Notes: a model not told the origin generated them from the letters alone. A stretch of 64,000 nucleotides of DNA from Branchiostoma belcheri (GCF_001625305.1 NW_017804409.1:1255569-1319568); one strand, 5' to 3'. Shown: positions 22,801 through 34,633, counted from the first letter of the stretch. Program-made: numbers and translations.

Positions 22801-25800
22801 GACCACACTCTGCTGATTCCAACTCCATCCCTAGACTTGATATCAAGAGTAGAACAGGGCTCTAGCAAGCTCGAAATCTTTTTTCCGTCAGCCCAGGTTC
22901 ATGATTGAGTGCTTGCAATCTAGGGGGTCTGGGGAACTTGAAGCCTAAGAAAAATTAAAAACGCAATTTCCCACATTTTGAGAGATCTTAGCTTGGCTTG
23001 CAATTCAGTTTTTTTCTGTAACTCTCGCGGGTTAATTTAACATTCAGAAGTGATTGGTCATTGCTTATCCTGATGAAGGCAACAGTGGTTGTTGAAAATT
23101 TGAATCGTGTACTCTCGTGTTCAGTTCAGCATAATTGTTGTACTACAGTTTTCAGTTTATTGTCCAGTCGGATGCATCTTGACTCTAGACTGACTCAGTG
23201 TGGCTGAGAGCTGTTTTTCTGGGATAAAAAGTACAAGAACATGATAAAACTCAAAGGCTCTTCACATACAAACTAAAAGTGATACTAGTATTTCAAATGC
23301 TATCGTTAAATCTTTAATACTTCATTCTTGAAGCATATTATCCTGGGATGCTTGTCTTTGTTGTAAAGAGAGTTTAATGTCAGAAGTCTGGAGCACTGCA
23401 GACTGCCCTTGAATTAAAGCTCACTTGTTCTCCTAATCATAATGACCCGCCCTTGATCCAAAGCAGAGGTCGTTTTCCCCTGTTTATGGAGAACCCATTG
23501 CTAGGGATAGTCCGATCGTATTTTTCTGCGTTTGTAAAGGTGTGAACGAACGTCAGAAAGTTTCCCCCTGCCAGTGCCCAAAACTTCTTGAATGCCAGTG
23601 CTAAGTGCTTTGCCATTTTCCTGCTTGCCTTCCTTTTTTTTCTCTGGTATCCCAGACGGGGTTTCCAGCGTTGATTCATGGTGGGAGTCGGCAGAGTTCA
23701 ACTGCGGAAGCGTCGCTGGAGCCTTTTGTCTCGGGCGCTAATTTAGTACAGCAGTTCATAGCCGTAATGAATTGAAATTTACAATCTTCCTCTAGCGGTA
23801 GCAGGCAGATGCAATAAAACTGAAGAACTCTCTGAAAGCCCGTCTAGTCTTCTCACTTTTAACGTTCTAATTGCTTTAGCGGCGTTATTGGTCACACATG
23901 AACCCTTAAACGTACTCGGGAATATCAGGAGAAAGAATGGCTGCGAAACTTCAAAGGACTCGGGGCCTCTCCCTACACTGAGCATTTTGACACATTCATT
24001 TTGGGTTAACCATTTGAACTAATGACTCGGAGGTTAGCTACTCGTATCAATCACTCTTCTCCACCGCTGTCATTTGGCTGTAAAAGGAGCTCCCTGAAAT
24101 TTATCTAGGGTGGGTGGTAATTTCTGTTCAGCACAATATTACAAGGTTATTTATAGTTCTTTTTGAGCCCGATTTTTTTGTCGCGCGCCATTAGTTCCCC
24201 AGCTCTTCAGAACGCCGCGCTTGATTGTAATTTATAGAGCCTCAGCTGTAATAAGTTGAAACAGTTGCTCAGGCAGAATTATGTGGGGAACTTGTAAATC
24301 CTCAGCGTTGAAGTAATAACCGGCTGTAATTAAGCCCCAGAAAGACGGGCAACTTATTTATGCCGGCGAACATTTGTCAAAGTCAGGGAATGACGGATGG
24401 AACGGCAAAGAGGAGAAATAAAAGGGGACAACACTGGGGTAACAACAGCCTATTTCAGGAGGTATTTCTGTGTCAGCTGCCAGCAGGGGTAGAACTACCA
24501 AACAGGCAAAGACAGACACTTCCACATTGTGTGATATCGTAGTAAAAAGAATGTTGGTAAAAGGCATAAAATTTTCTGCGGTTTTGTGAAATATTTGTAG
24601 CAAGTACATGAGTGTATTTCTTTTTTATGATGCAGTTATATCAATAAGTACCATACAGGCAAAGCCAGACATTTCCACATTATTCAATATTATGGTAAAG
24701 AAGGATAATTTCAAAAGGATGTTGGTAAAAGGCATGAAATGTTCTGAGGTTTCTCAAAATATTTCAAACAACTATTCTTTCTTATGATGCAGTTACATCA
24801 ATGAATTTCGCAATCTTAAATTCCTCAAAAGTTAAACCCTTATTTTTTTAAAAAATAATTTCTTATCCGTTTTTAGTGATCCTCATCAATGTTGTTCTTA
24901 ACTGTTTTTTTTTTGTTGTTGCTTTTTTTAGGTCCAGTAGGGGGGAAAATTCGGTCAGCGATTCGTAAAATAGGACAGAAGTTGGGGGCAGAAAAAAAGC
25001 TGCTGTACCTGACTATGAAAGCTAGAGATATTGCAATAAAAAACAGTTTGTTTTGTATTCTCCTGTGTGTGCATTGTCATTTGCTTACTATTTGGTATTT
25101 CTTATTTTAAGGTTAGGGAAAAATCTCCCGTATAGTTTGCCGCACCACCCACGGTTTGGAAAAGGATCTAAGATGATACCTTGAACCACAGAGAATACGT
25201 CTTTAACTTCATTCCCCTAATCTCGACACTTACTCTGCTTTACCGTCATAATGCGGCATTAGGAGTCTTTTACGACTGACAGCCTGCTCCTTCTTGCTTA
25301 ACCGCGTTACGTTCGGCGGAAAATTCGCCTTGTTTCTATGGTGTTGGGGAGAAACGCAGCAAGCTCCCTGCCTCTCGAAGCCCACCCTGCCCTTATATTA
25401 ATCTTTCAGGATTACAAGAGTACGGAACCACGGCTATAATAGCATTAAGTTCACTGCATCCGACTTACACCTTAAGTGAGGAGAGTCATGCTTGGAAATT
25501 CTACCTGTTACGGTTACAAAAGAACGCCGACTGGTTCCTGATCCCGCCGCGCTTTGAAAAACTCTCCCGTACATTTCATTAGACACCTAATCGAATTAGG
25601 AAGTGGCCCTTTTGATCCTTTGTTCGGGGGCTTTGTGAGACGCGAGATCAAATTGTAACAACACAAAAGTCGGGTAAAGTTGGACAGATTGCCGGGAAAA
25701 TGCGGGATATTACCCTGGGCACACTTCGTTTAGTTCATTTGATATCTCTTGCCTCCGGAGTAATTAATGTAGGTTGTGGGATATTAACTGGCACCTTCAC

Positions 25801-26660
25801 AGTCATTAGAAATGTGAGACTGCACCTTTTATTAAATGTCGGATATTATTCATTGCTTGCCTGAATTCACCTCTATGGGGAAATGCATAAAGCAGGTAAT
25901 AATATACATCCCTGTCTCATGATGCAGCTAGCATGACGGCAGTGTACAGGCATCAATAAGAATGCCACCTAGCAGGATAAGGGCGAACTACAGACACTAC
26001 ATGACTGAGGCATTGTGGTATTGATTCATGTACGTTGTACTGATCGTTGCCAGAGATAGCTGTCCCAAGTGTTAAAAACCGTGTTTTCCTTGGCTTTAAA
26101 ATGAAATCAGCTTATGCAGATGCCAGTCGGATGAGATACTGAGTGAACTGGTATTGTTTTTACACACTTGATCTCAGTGTGCGCCCATGTTTTTGATAAA
26201 GGGAGTATTCATAACTGTCAGGTGGTCCCTTATCTTGTGTAATATATCATGATTTAGTGATTTTGGCAAATATAGTGGAGATCAATATGTGTCAAACAAA
26301 GATGAAATATTATGGAACACAAACAGAAGTTGGAATATTCATAACATTGCCAGTATTTATGCAAAATGACTTGGCAAACAGAACTTTCAAAGCCTAATAT
26401 TCCAAACATAAAATAGGTTTTTGAAAAAAAAAGAATAGAAAGTTGAAATCTAAGAATTTTTACTCGCAATATCGTCACTTGAATTTGAAATTTGAGCTAT
26501 GTTTTGGTGTCATCCTTGTGATATTATCAGCTCAGTTTCTTGTGTTTGCATCTAGACAGTTCAATGTTTTGAAACATTTCAGCCATTATAAATGGCTAAA
26601 CAGTCCAAAACTGTTAGTTGCCCAGTACTTTTGGGGCTTCCATTCAAAAGATGTAACACT
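19831..26660. other. Long low-copy block
   Basis: No exon was recognised. The parts 20500-22900, 23400-24350 and 25130-25990 are CpG-bearing, unmatched within the window, and contain many TGTCAG/CTGACA and ATTA words (for example GATAACTCAATACGG inverted near 20940 and GTAATTAATGTAGG near 25761). A CAGGGCTCTAGCAAGC segment at 22855 is a hAT-type terminus. A short duplication relates 24500-24620 to 24655-24770 (AAGACAGACA/AAGCCAGACA, TTGGTAAAAGGCAT). The block is a candidate for conserved non-coding DNA. Confidence 0.4.
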
Positions 26661-26679
26661 ACATTGTATTTACATGCAT

Positions 26680-26760
26680 GTGTAGTCCAGTGCCGACGCT
26701 GCCAAAGGTTGGGAGTTCGAATCCCGGCTGTTGTCACTCTCCTGACTTGCACGCTACTGG
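26680..26760 (+). mobile_element. tRNA-like SINE remnant
   Basis: GGGAGTTCGAATCCCGGCTG is a B-box stem-loop of a tRNA. Upstream bases (GTCCAGTGCCGACGCTGCCA) do not fold into a complete cloverleaf. A functional tRNA gene is unlikely; a tRNA-derived SINE fragment fits. Confidence 0.5.
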
Positions 26761-26934
26761 GACAGCTCTTAAAAAGCTTTGTTCCACTGTTCATTGTACT
26801 TAACAAAATTAAAAGACTTAGTAAAATTTCCCGGCCACATTAAACCTGTAACATTATACGCCAAAAAACAGTTACACAAGCAACTGGATATGATTTTGGA
26901 AACGGTCAGACGTTTCAGCTAGTATCCACTAGCT

Positions 26935-27150
26935 TTCGTCAGTGACTGAGAGACCAGAGGAGAAATGCAGGTTTATAAGCACTAACTATTGACTGATATG
27001 CAAATAAAGTGAAGACAATTTTTTGGAAATCGAAAAGGGGAACAAAAGTCAGACAAGTCAAGACAAGATAATGCAAAATAGTCAGAAAGCTCCTGTTATA
27101 CAGAACAGGAGCTTAAGTGTTGTCTGTCCTTGGGGCTGGGAGCGCCTGTA
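26935..27150 (-). mobile_element. hAT-like CTGCAAT element, partial copy
   Basis: Shared with the elements at 907-1319 and 40690-41163: GGTTTATAAGCACTAACTAT, CAGACAAGTCAAGACAAG and the hairpin AAGCTCCTGTTATACAGAAC/AGGAGCTT. The CTGCAATATTGCAG-bearing ends are missing. Confidence 0.65.
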
Positions 27151-27229
27151 ACATTATATACTCAGTACATAGCGTCACCCGTTTCATAGCCATTAACATT
27201 GTGATACACGCTACAACTGTACATGATAA

Positions 27230-27770
27230 AGCTTTCCCCTCTTGTCTCTAACATATCTCCTTAATAGGTACAACATTCATCTCCAAACCAATATTACCAC
27301 AGATCGCTATCTGGAAAGACAACACATAGCTCGGACGGGAACATTTTTCTTCGCTTGCCCCGAAAACATTTCCAGAATTCCTTCCAGTGCATGATGTACA
27401 AAATGACTAATAAACTGGTGGACGTACCAACCACTAAGTATCTGATACCAGCCCAGAAGAGAACAAGAAACAGTCATGCCTTCAAATATCAGAGTTATCA
27501 ATCAAGAATTGAGGTATTCAAAAACTCGTATTTCCCCAGAACTATCGTAGACTGGAACTCGTTGCCACCTAGCACAGTTGGGGCATTATCACTAGAAAGC
27601 TTTAAACAACTGCAATCAAATGTGCAAAGATTGAGTGTAACAAGCCGTTCGGTGTGATATAGCTAGCTGCCACCGCGCCGCGTGCCTGAGAAGCTGGTGT
27701 GTTACGCCGAAGAGCAGTTATACCGGCTATACCGATACAGATACAAATACAGTTCTAGCTCAGGCGCAGG
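27230..27770 (+). pseudogene. Truncated CR1-like LINE: end of reverse transcriptase ORF and 3' UTR
   Basis: The frame at 27355-27657 ends with a passage typical of the C-terminal tail of non-LTR retrotransposon ORF2: basic residues, then EVFKNSYFPRTIVDWNSLPP and SLESFK. No endonuclease or catalytic reverse transcriptase motif is present, so it is a 5'-truncated insertion. The 3' UTR (GCTAGCTGCCACCGCGCCGC onward) and GATACAGATACAAATACAG tail follow. A second copy lies at 29635-29942, and the UTR alone lies inverted at 61322-61424. Confidence 0.75.
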
Positions 27771-28869
27771 TTTTTTTTTTATTCGGATGTTACCTGGAGC
27801 AGCCATTTTTGTAGTCCCTCATCTCTTGCACGCATCTTTGTGAACAGATTCCCTATCTCGCACCCCAACATTTGTCACTTCTCACCCCCGTGGCTCCCAG
27901 AAGCCCCGTCTCTCCACGCTAACTTCTATATTGTCATGTTTAGGTCGTTATTGATTGAAGCGGCTTTACGCGACTTACAACTAAACACGTTCTGATCATC
28001 CTGCTTTATCTCTTTTCCCAGGGTAGCCATCAGTCTCCCCCCATGACATTGGATTGCAAGATACGTTGATATGCCCATTTTTCATACTTTAAACAATAAC
28101 ATTCCAGCTACAATATCACTCCGTCATAGCTTATCCGCGTAGCTTTGTGTCTCATATGAGCTCGCTACAATAATGCGTAATCTTCATCCGCGGCTACGGA
28201 AATAAATTACACCGAAGTGTAATATCAACAGTCTATCCTTATCGGGCATTGGTTGCGCGGGATCAGGAAAGAAATTTGTTGTCAGGGTACAAATGAAATT
28301 TGTGCCCACGAGAACCCATTTCCCCGGAAACGCGCTGACACCGCCATTTCTCTTCATTCCTCTCCGTTGTTTTAACTCGGCGCACCCCTGACAGTTGTAT
28401 TGTTAATAAAACTATAGCTATTCCCAGCGGGAGACTCCTTCCCACTATTATCTCCACTTGGCGCATTGTATATCGGAGTCGCGCAGCACTCGCTACAAAT
28501 AGGCAACATGTTTTTCTTTATTACGGCATCCTGGCTTAGACTCAAAAAGCGTCATATATCAGACGAATATGACACCGAGGATTTAGGTGTCTTTGTTTGC
28601 TAATGTTGCTGTAACTTAACACTCTGTACAGCTTGCATATTAATTGATCCGGGTAAGCCGGAGACTTAGGCGAATTTTTGAACCGTGGCAGAAGTTATAC
28701 TTCTGTGGGGATCAGGGGAAAGAAAGAGGCGCGATATTAATGTACTAAATAATGGAGCCATGCTCCTAATTCAAATTAATGTCCTGATTACTGTAGCTTA
28801 TTTGATTGTTTTGCCACTTCAATTTACCTGTGTGCTTTTTTTGTTGTTAATAGAAGCAGTATTTTTACA
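27771..28869. other. Low-copy block, candidate regulatory DNA
   Basis: No gene was recognised. CpG-bearing and not repeated in the window. It includes GCATATTAATTGATCCGGG near 28636, TAATTAA-type words and CCCCTGACAG at 28385-28394. Confidence 0.4.
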
Positions 28870-28877
28870 CTCTAGAG

Positions 28878-29198
28878 CAGTGTTCTAGCCAGCTTCCATC
28901 TTTCTTTTTTGGATAAAATTTTGCTGCTCGTGACAGAAAAAATTTTGCCTAATCCATCTGTGACAGACGAAAATCAGCGTATATCAACTAAGGTTAGTTT
29001 ACCAGCAAAAAGCTTAGCGTACCTCAAAATGCAGGAAATAGCATTTTACTTTTAGGGGGTCAAAATTTCCTGGACCCATACTCCCGAACCCCCCTAGGAT
29101 TCCTAGTCATGTTCCACTCTCAACATCATTTACGCCAAACAGAATTGACAGACATGACAGAAAAAATTTCAGGCTATCTATAATTTTATGGAACACTG
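28878..29198. mobile_element. hAT MITE with perfect 8-base target duplication
   Basis: The element starts CAGTGTTCTAGCC and ends GGAACACTG, classic hAT termini. It is flanked on both sides by CTCTAGAG (28870-28877 and 29199-29206), an exact 8-base duplication as hAT transposases make. The 321-base body has no protein-coding capacity, so it was mobilised in trans. Confidence 0.85.
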
Positions 29199-29206
29199 CT
29201 CTAGAG

Positions 29207-29576
29207 AAACAGAAGTTGTCTACTGTATTTCTTTGACAAAATTATTTATAATTATCAGCTTTTATTAATATTACTAGCTTTTCTTTGCTCAGTTTGCTGG
29301 GTAACCAACAATAATAAAAGTATGACAAAATGCCTAAAAAGTGGGCAATTAATTCTGCCTGGAGAGTAGTTTTTAATGTACATTGGTGCGTATCAAACTA
29401 AAGTAGAGTTGAGCATACAAATGTAGTTCTTACACCCAACTGTGCCCAAGACATGCAAGATTTAGCAATGAATGGGTCAACCCATTAAATAAGATGAAGT
29501 TCATTTTTCCTTTTCCCCCAGAAAATATGTTTACATCAATCAGTAACTATATGGAAGTAGTGGTACAAGATTTAAA
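29207..29576. other. AT-rich stretch, nothing assigned
   Basis: No recognisable exon or element. Confidence 0.4.
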
Positions 29577-29942
29577 GGTACCCAATGCAGTTTTTAGGGC
29601 ACGAAAGCCAGATTTTTCAAATTTTCCTAAAGTACCTAATACCAGCCCAGAAGAGAACAAGAAGTAGCCATGCCTTCAAGTATCAGAATTATCAACCAAA
29701 GATTGAGGTGTTCAAGAATTCATTCTTTCCTAGAACTATCGCAGAAGGGAACTCGCAGTCACCAAGTACAGCAGGGTCATTGTCATTAGATAGCTTTAAA
29801 CAATGTCTAGAGTTAGATGTCTAAGGGCTAGGTGTAACAAGTCGATCGGTGTAATGTAGCCAGCTGCCGCCGCGCCGCGTGCCTGCGAAGCTGGTGTGTT
29901 ATGTCGAAAGGCGGTTATACCGGCTATACAGATACAGATACA
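29577..29942 (+). pseudogene. Second truncated CR1-like LINE copy
   Basis: The frame at 29585-29824 repeats the tail seen at 27355 (AQKRTRSSHAFKYQ, EVFKNSFFPRTI) but with decay: the conserved DWN is EGN. The 3' UTR (CAGCTGCCGCCGCGCCGCGT) and the GATACAGATACAG tail end at about 29942. Its first 50 bases match the start of the repeat at 3712, so the LINE landed in, or is joined to, that repeat. Confidence 0.7.
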
Positions 29943-30210
29943 GGGGGGACCGCATGCTCTTTTCCGTAGAGCGTAATCGGCCGTTTTAATTCCACGTAGA
30001 GCATAGACGGACCGCTCTAATTCAACGTAGAGCGCAATCGGCGCATTTTGCGTACAGCGTATTCGCCATTTTAATTCTACGTAATGCGTTGCAGCCACTT
30101 GGAATTTATCGTAAAGCGTAATCGTGAGGTTTCCCGAATTCAGCGTAATACGTAGTCAGCTCTCAAAATTTAGCGTAGAGTGTTGGCGGGACCCCCCCAT
30201 GCAGACCCCC
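29943..30210 (+). mobile_element. Iteron-like non-autonomous element, copy 1
   Basis: The ends are GGGGGGACCGCATGC and, inverted, GGGGGTCTGCATGG. The interior is about eight degenerate direct repeats of about 30 bases, each of the form CGTAGAGCGTAATCGGCC then TTTTAATTC. Relatives lie at 34422-34633 and 59476-59712. It starts exactly after the GATACAG tail of the preceding LINE. No protein is encoded; the class is unknown to me. Confidence 0.7.
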
Positions 30211-31400
30211 ATATGATTTGTGGTGTGATACCAGGGTATAACATTTCCTCCCCCACAAAACCTCAGAGTTTACACTAGGGTGGCGGAAGCTGTTTAGTAA
30301 CTTCTGGAAGTCATCCCAAGCCTCGTTTACTCCGTCACGGGAATCCCCACCATAAATCACTCCATCATATTTACGACTGCTCCAATCACTCCTCCCCGTA
30401 ACTAAGAAGTTCAAAGACGCCTCCGTGTATGATTGTTGTGCTACACCAGCGTCTGGAACTGTTGAAACAAGCAGGGTCGGGAAGCTGTTGAAATCGCCAT
30501 CTGGCAGGTCGTGGGTTTGGCATCGGGCCGCAGCATGGGGTCCGCTGGCTTCCGTTCCCCCGTTTCACCCCCCAAACATCTTTCCCAGAAATATAGTTGA
30601 TTTTGGCAAGCGTTTATGCTCGTATTTCTGCCACCTATAAAGTTTACTGTCATCCTGATACTCATTATGTTGATGTCGTTTTGATCTTACCAGTAGTAAA
30701 GTAGTGTAGATCCTTCAAATATTTTTTTCTTCTGTCTGTTTTTGATACAAGTAAACACTGAACTACTAGTCTAGGATTACCTACTTTTAAGAACTGTATT
30801 TAGGAATGACAGTCATGTATAAATATTGCTCCATAACGTTGTCCCTTTTATGCTTACACCCATCCATTGTTGCACCATATTAAACATAGAGATATAATAG
30901 TTTTAAGCATAGCTTAAGCTTTAACAGAAGACAAATCAGACTATAAACTTTGAAGACTGAAAAGTTATGAAATGCAAAACTGCAATGTAATAATGATATG
31001 TTACGTTGAGACGTTTAACGGATAGTGTGTGAGTGAGTGTGTGAGTGAGTGATGTGTTGTCCATGATTGTAGACTTCTGAGACTTGTATGAATTCTTGTC
31101 TTTTCGTTTTTCCTCCTTCTGTAGAGTTTTTGTCCAGTTTCCATTTAATATTTCAGTAGTTGTACCAGGTCTGTCCCTTCATACATTGAACTTCTGTCTG
31201 TCCTACCAGTGTAAGTGTTATTTTAAGTAAGGCCATGTTGATTTGATTATATGGATGACATACATTATGTCAATAGGTGATCTATGTTCATATTCCTGTA
31301 GTTGTACCGGTAGTATTTAGAATTTAGACTAGTAAATGTATTGATTAGCAGATTGTCATTGTTGCCATACATTGTAATTTGTACCATGTACATCTGTCAA
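30211..31400. other. Low-copy stretch with short repeats
   Basis: No exon was recognised. It includes a TGAGTGAGTG microsatellite at 31028-31052 and a GGCCATGTTGATTTGATTA repeat fragment at 31229-31262. Confidence 0.45.
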
Positions 31401-31412
31401 GCAATATAGATC

Positions 31413-31521
31413 ATTGATTGATTGATTGATTCATTCATTCACTCATTCATTTCTCCATTCATTCATTCACTCACTCACTCACTCACTCACTCATTCATTC
31501 ACTCATTCATTCATTTTTCAT
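31413..31521 (+). repeat. Tetranucleotide microsatellite (ATTG/ATTC/ACTC)n
   Basis: GATTGATTGATTGATTCATT passes into ATTCACTCATTC and ACTCACTCACTC runs. Simple-sequence DNA. Confidence 0.9.
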
Positions 31522-31679
31522 TGTAAATTGGTTTTTCAGTGGCAACACTGATTTGCAGTGAAATTGTATCTCGTATCATTGTCATGATAAAAAAAAAGTA
31601 TGTGAAAAAGATGTGAGATTGGTTTAGGACCAAGTTTGAGTACAGAAAGATCAGGTTGTTAGCTGGAAAATATTAAGAA

Positions 31680-32051
31680 CTCAGGCAACTTCCCATGACA
31701 CTTGAGTGATGACCTGAAAGCCGGCCATTCATATCTGACAAAACTATGAGCTTTTGTTGGGAACGTCGTGACCTTTGGGATGAAGATTCACTCTCTGTCG
31801 TTGCGTGAGGATGCGACGGCCCGCGAGGGCAGACGCCGTACGCTTTCACTTTCCCGGGGATTTGCCTCCAGATAGAGAAAAATGATCTCATTACTGCAAC
31901 TTTCATTGAATTTGTTGAGCCAAAGGAGTAATCCCCCCAAATCCTACAAATTTTCCTCTACTTCTGTCAGCTTCAAATTGGAATAATTTGTTTGCGCCAG
32001 CAGCGTTGTGTCCGCTGATTTACCGTTTCCCCTTATGTCTGTCATCCGCAG
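31680..32051. other. Intron 3' end upstream of first visible LRMDA exon
   Basis: Low-copy sequence. The polypyrimidine tract TTTCCCCTTATGTCTGTCAT followed by CCGCAG gives a strong U2-type acceptor with AG at 32050-32051. Confidence 0.6.
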
Positions 32052-32178
32052 GTCCCTGGACGGTTTGTCATCGTTCCCGGAGCTGGAGGAACTGATCGTG
32101 GACAACAACGCGCTCGACAACGGGCTCGTGTTACCACGGTTACCAACGCTTCACACGCTAATGATCAACAAAAATAGA
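32052..32178 (+). CDS. LRMDA: LRMDA orthologue, first visible coding exon
   Basis: The exon starts with the last base of a split arginine codon and encodes 42 further residues from [20 protein letters not shown] to [13 protein letters not shown]. These are two leucine-rich repeats (LxxLxxLxLxxN pattern), part of the short LRR domain of LRMDA, a small cytosolic LRR protein of melanosome biogenesis whose loss causes oculocutaneous albinism type 7 in humans. The identity rests on the whole five-exon product. The acceptor is a normal AG (32050-32051). The exon ends after AGA at 32178 and is followed not by GT but by ATATCCTTT, the U12 AT-AC donor, leaving a phase-0 junction. The preceding exon, expected to end in a DLSFN-type LRR, was not found. 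Confidence 0.9.
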
Positions 32179-33238
32179 ATATCCTTTCTTCGTCAAGCGG
32201 CAGCGGCCCTGACAGACGCAATGAGATGTGCAAAGGGGGTAAATTATGGACATCTGTCACAGTCAAGGGTGATTTCCCCCGCTCCGCTCGGCACGTCGTG
32301 AAAGATTTCCCTGAGAGGCATTAATTGTGGCCGTCTAATTATTTAATTAATTAGGGAATCTCCAGTAGTGGGAAGATGGATGTCGGAGCAGAGGGGTCCG
32401 TCCCGTTTTGGCAGGGGCCGTTGATGGATGTTGGAGGGGGAAATAAGCTTGTGCAGGTGGTAGCGTGAAGTTGAAGAGATAGGACAGTAACCGGGTCTCG
32501 GGAGACCGTCCTAATGCACCTGTCTGAATATTCATGAAGATGTGTGCCGTTGGCAACGCAATTAATCATGTGGAAATGGGGGAATGAATCATTTATTTTT
32601 GTGGGTCCCTAACAGGCTCGCCCCGTTATGAAGCTGTCATATTTGTGCTGCTATGAAGCAGATGGATGGGGATGGCTGGGGAGCATGGGCAGGGCAGGAG
32701 GCTAGGCGAGGGGTTTTGGGACACACCGCTGTGCCCGAATTACGTAACGCAGACAAAACTGACCAAGAAGACCACTCAGGGGGTTTGATGAAATCTGGTC
32801 GATGCAGACAGGTGGTCACTATAGACAGGACGCTTAATGGTTGTGACATTGGGAAATATTATCAAAGGGGACCACAAAAAAGTGATCACATTGGTCAAGT
32901 GGCCCTTATATACACACTTTAGAGGTGATCTCTTGTAGACATGTACGCAGAATATCTCAAGAATTACTTGATTCTTTTTTGGGTTGAAATTTTGGTTAAA
33001 TTTTGGTTGAAATTTTGGTTGTGACTCTAGCTCAAGAAAAAAGTGATAAAATTTTGTGACACATCATTTTATTGTCTATATACAGATCTAGAAATAATTT
33101 TTACAGTCATGTAGATTCCTAACAGGAATTGTAAGTTTCTTCAAGTTGATAAGCATCAAGCTACATCAAATTATTTATTTTCTAAATAACAATGCCAGAT
33201 GATGAATTGTGACAGGTAGAAATCAGAATATATGAAGC
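32179..33238. other. Low-copy start of the AT-AC intron
   Basis: It contains GCCCTGACAG at 32206-32215 and three overlapping or adjacent TAATTA sites at 32336-32353 (TAATTATTTAATTAATTAG), within CpG-bearing sequence that continues to about 32930. From 32940 it becomes AT-rich with a small GAAATTTTGGTT repeat. It is a candidate regulatory segment near the exon. Confidence 0.4.
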
Positions 33239-33241
33239 TAA

Positions 33242-33600
33242 GGCCACACCAATTTAATTTCTTGGTTAACGGATTTTTCAAGAAAAATAATGGTGCAGGC
33301 GGGTGAAAAAAAAACAAAACAGGCCTAGGCATCCTAGTATGGCCCAAAATGGTACAATAGGAGCCATGAAGTCAACACACCAGGCTGGTTCAAAATTTAA
33401 ACAATTAATTTTGAACTTTTAATAATACCACTGCATTGAAAGATGGAATAACTGTAACAACTAGGATAAAAAAGGACTGTTTTCAACTGTTCAGGGCAAA
33501 ATGTAAGCATTTTGCAGTTGATTCTGAATATTTTTATTTGCAAATCAGAAAAAAATGAAGCGGGTGAATCCGTTAACCAAGAAATTAAATTGGTATGGCC
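33242..33600 (+). mobile_element. GGCCACACC MITE, copy D
   Basis: A full-length copy: GGCCACACCAATTTAATTTC to AAATTGGTATGGCC, with TAA on both sides (33239-33241 and 33601-33603). Internal landmarks are AGGCCTAGGCATCCTA and CACCAGGCTGGTTCAAAATT. The inner ends, GGTTAACGGATTTTTC and CGGGTGAATCCGTTAACC, also pair. Confidence 0.9.
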
Positions 33601-33603
33601 TAA

Positions 33604-33940
33604 TGGCTAAGAAGCCTATACTTCTGTGCACTCTCCTAGTCTCTATATTTGTATCTTTCTATGTGTCTAATATATAGTGAATGTCTTTCTATCGGTATCA
33701 AACTGTTACACCCAGATTACAGTGAATATCAGTTTGTTTCATCGCGAAGCCACATGTAGAGCCCTGCCACAGCTGCCAGTCTGCTAGAGACTTGGTGGAG
33801 ATCATTTAACGACACTTGCTGTGAACATGAAGGATGGGGTCTTTGGCAGCGAGAGTTAGCGGTGTGACAGAGCATCTTTTTTGTCCTGGGGCATTCAATC
33901 TTCTTCACTGAAGTGGCTGACTGCTGACTGAGACTTCTTT
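33604..33940. other. Non-coding, nothing recognised
   Basis: Short low-copy stretch between a MITE and the triple repeat; no exon was seen. Confidence 0.4.
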
Positions 33941-34399
33941 CCATGCAGAACTTACGTATCTGCGATTAGATCACACTTTTCCTGACAAAGACAGAAGATG
34001 CTGTTTCAGAAAATTAAGTAGAAAGCAAACATTTGATAGCAAATGCAGGATATTACTTCTGATCAGTTTCTTTTTTAAGTGTGTTGTCCAAAAATTTGCT
34101 CCATGCAGAACTTACGTATCTGCGATTAGATCACACTTTTCCTGACAAAGACAGAAGATGCTGTTTCAGAAAATTAAGTAGAAAGCAAACATTTGATAGC
34201 AAATGCAGGATATTACTTCTGATCAGCGCCTTTTTTAAGTGTGTTGTCCAAAAATTTACTCCATGCAGAACTTACGTATCTGCGATTAGATCACACTTTT
34301 CCTGACAAAGACAGAAGATGCTGTTTCAGAAAATTAAGTAGAAAGCAAACATTTGATAGCAAATGCAGGATATTACTTCTGATCAGTGCCTTTTTTAAA
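33941..34399 (+). repeat. Three near-identical 160-bp tandem copies
   Basis: CCATGCAGAACTTACGTATC begins units at 33941, 34101 and 34261, exactly 160 bases apart. The first 125 bases are almost identical between copies, and differences cluster near GATCAGTTTC/GCGCC/GTGCC. The third unit is truncated. Open frames running through it only reflect the periodicity. Confidence 0.95.
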
Positions 34400-34421
34400 A
34401 GTGTCCCAAATTCACCTGTGA

Positions 34422-34633
34422 GAGGGCCTGCAAGCCCTTTTTCGTAAGGCGTAATCAGGCCGTTTTAGACTTCGTAATTCGTAGGCAGCCTCCACAAAAA
34501 TCAACGTATTTCGTAATTGGACATTAGCCGCAAATCGTAAAGTCGTAATCAGCTCTGAGACTTTAACGTAATTTGTAATAGGCGGCGAAAATTTTGGGTA
34601 ATTCGTAATCACTACCCCCCCTTGCAGGCCCTC
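34422..34633 (+). mobile_element. Iteron-like non-autonomous element, copy 2
   Basis: The terminal inverted repeats are a perfect 13 bases: GAGGGCCTGCAAG and CTTGCAGGCCCTC. CTGTGA flanks both sides (34416-34421 and 34634-34639). Inside are about six degenerate 30-base direct repeats built on TCGTAAnnCGTAATC. Same architecture as 29943-30210 and 59476-59712 but quite diverged. Confidence 0.75.

Noticed and set aside
31413..31521. CRISPR-like regularly spaced repeats
   Set aside because: A simple tetranucleotide microsatellite in eukaryotic DNA; no spacer-repeat structure anywhere in the window.
32179..32301. Continuation of the first visible exon past 32178 to the stop at 32301
   Set aside because: Residues after NKNRI diverge from LRMDA at once, and the U12 donor lies exactly at that point.
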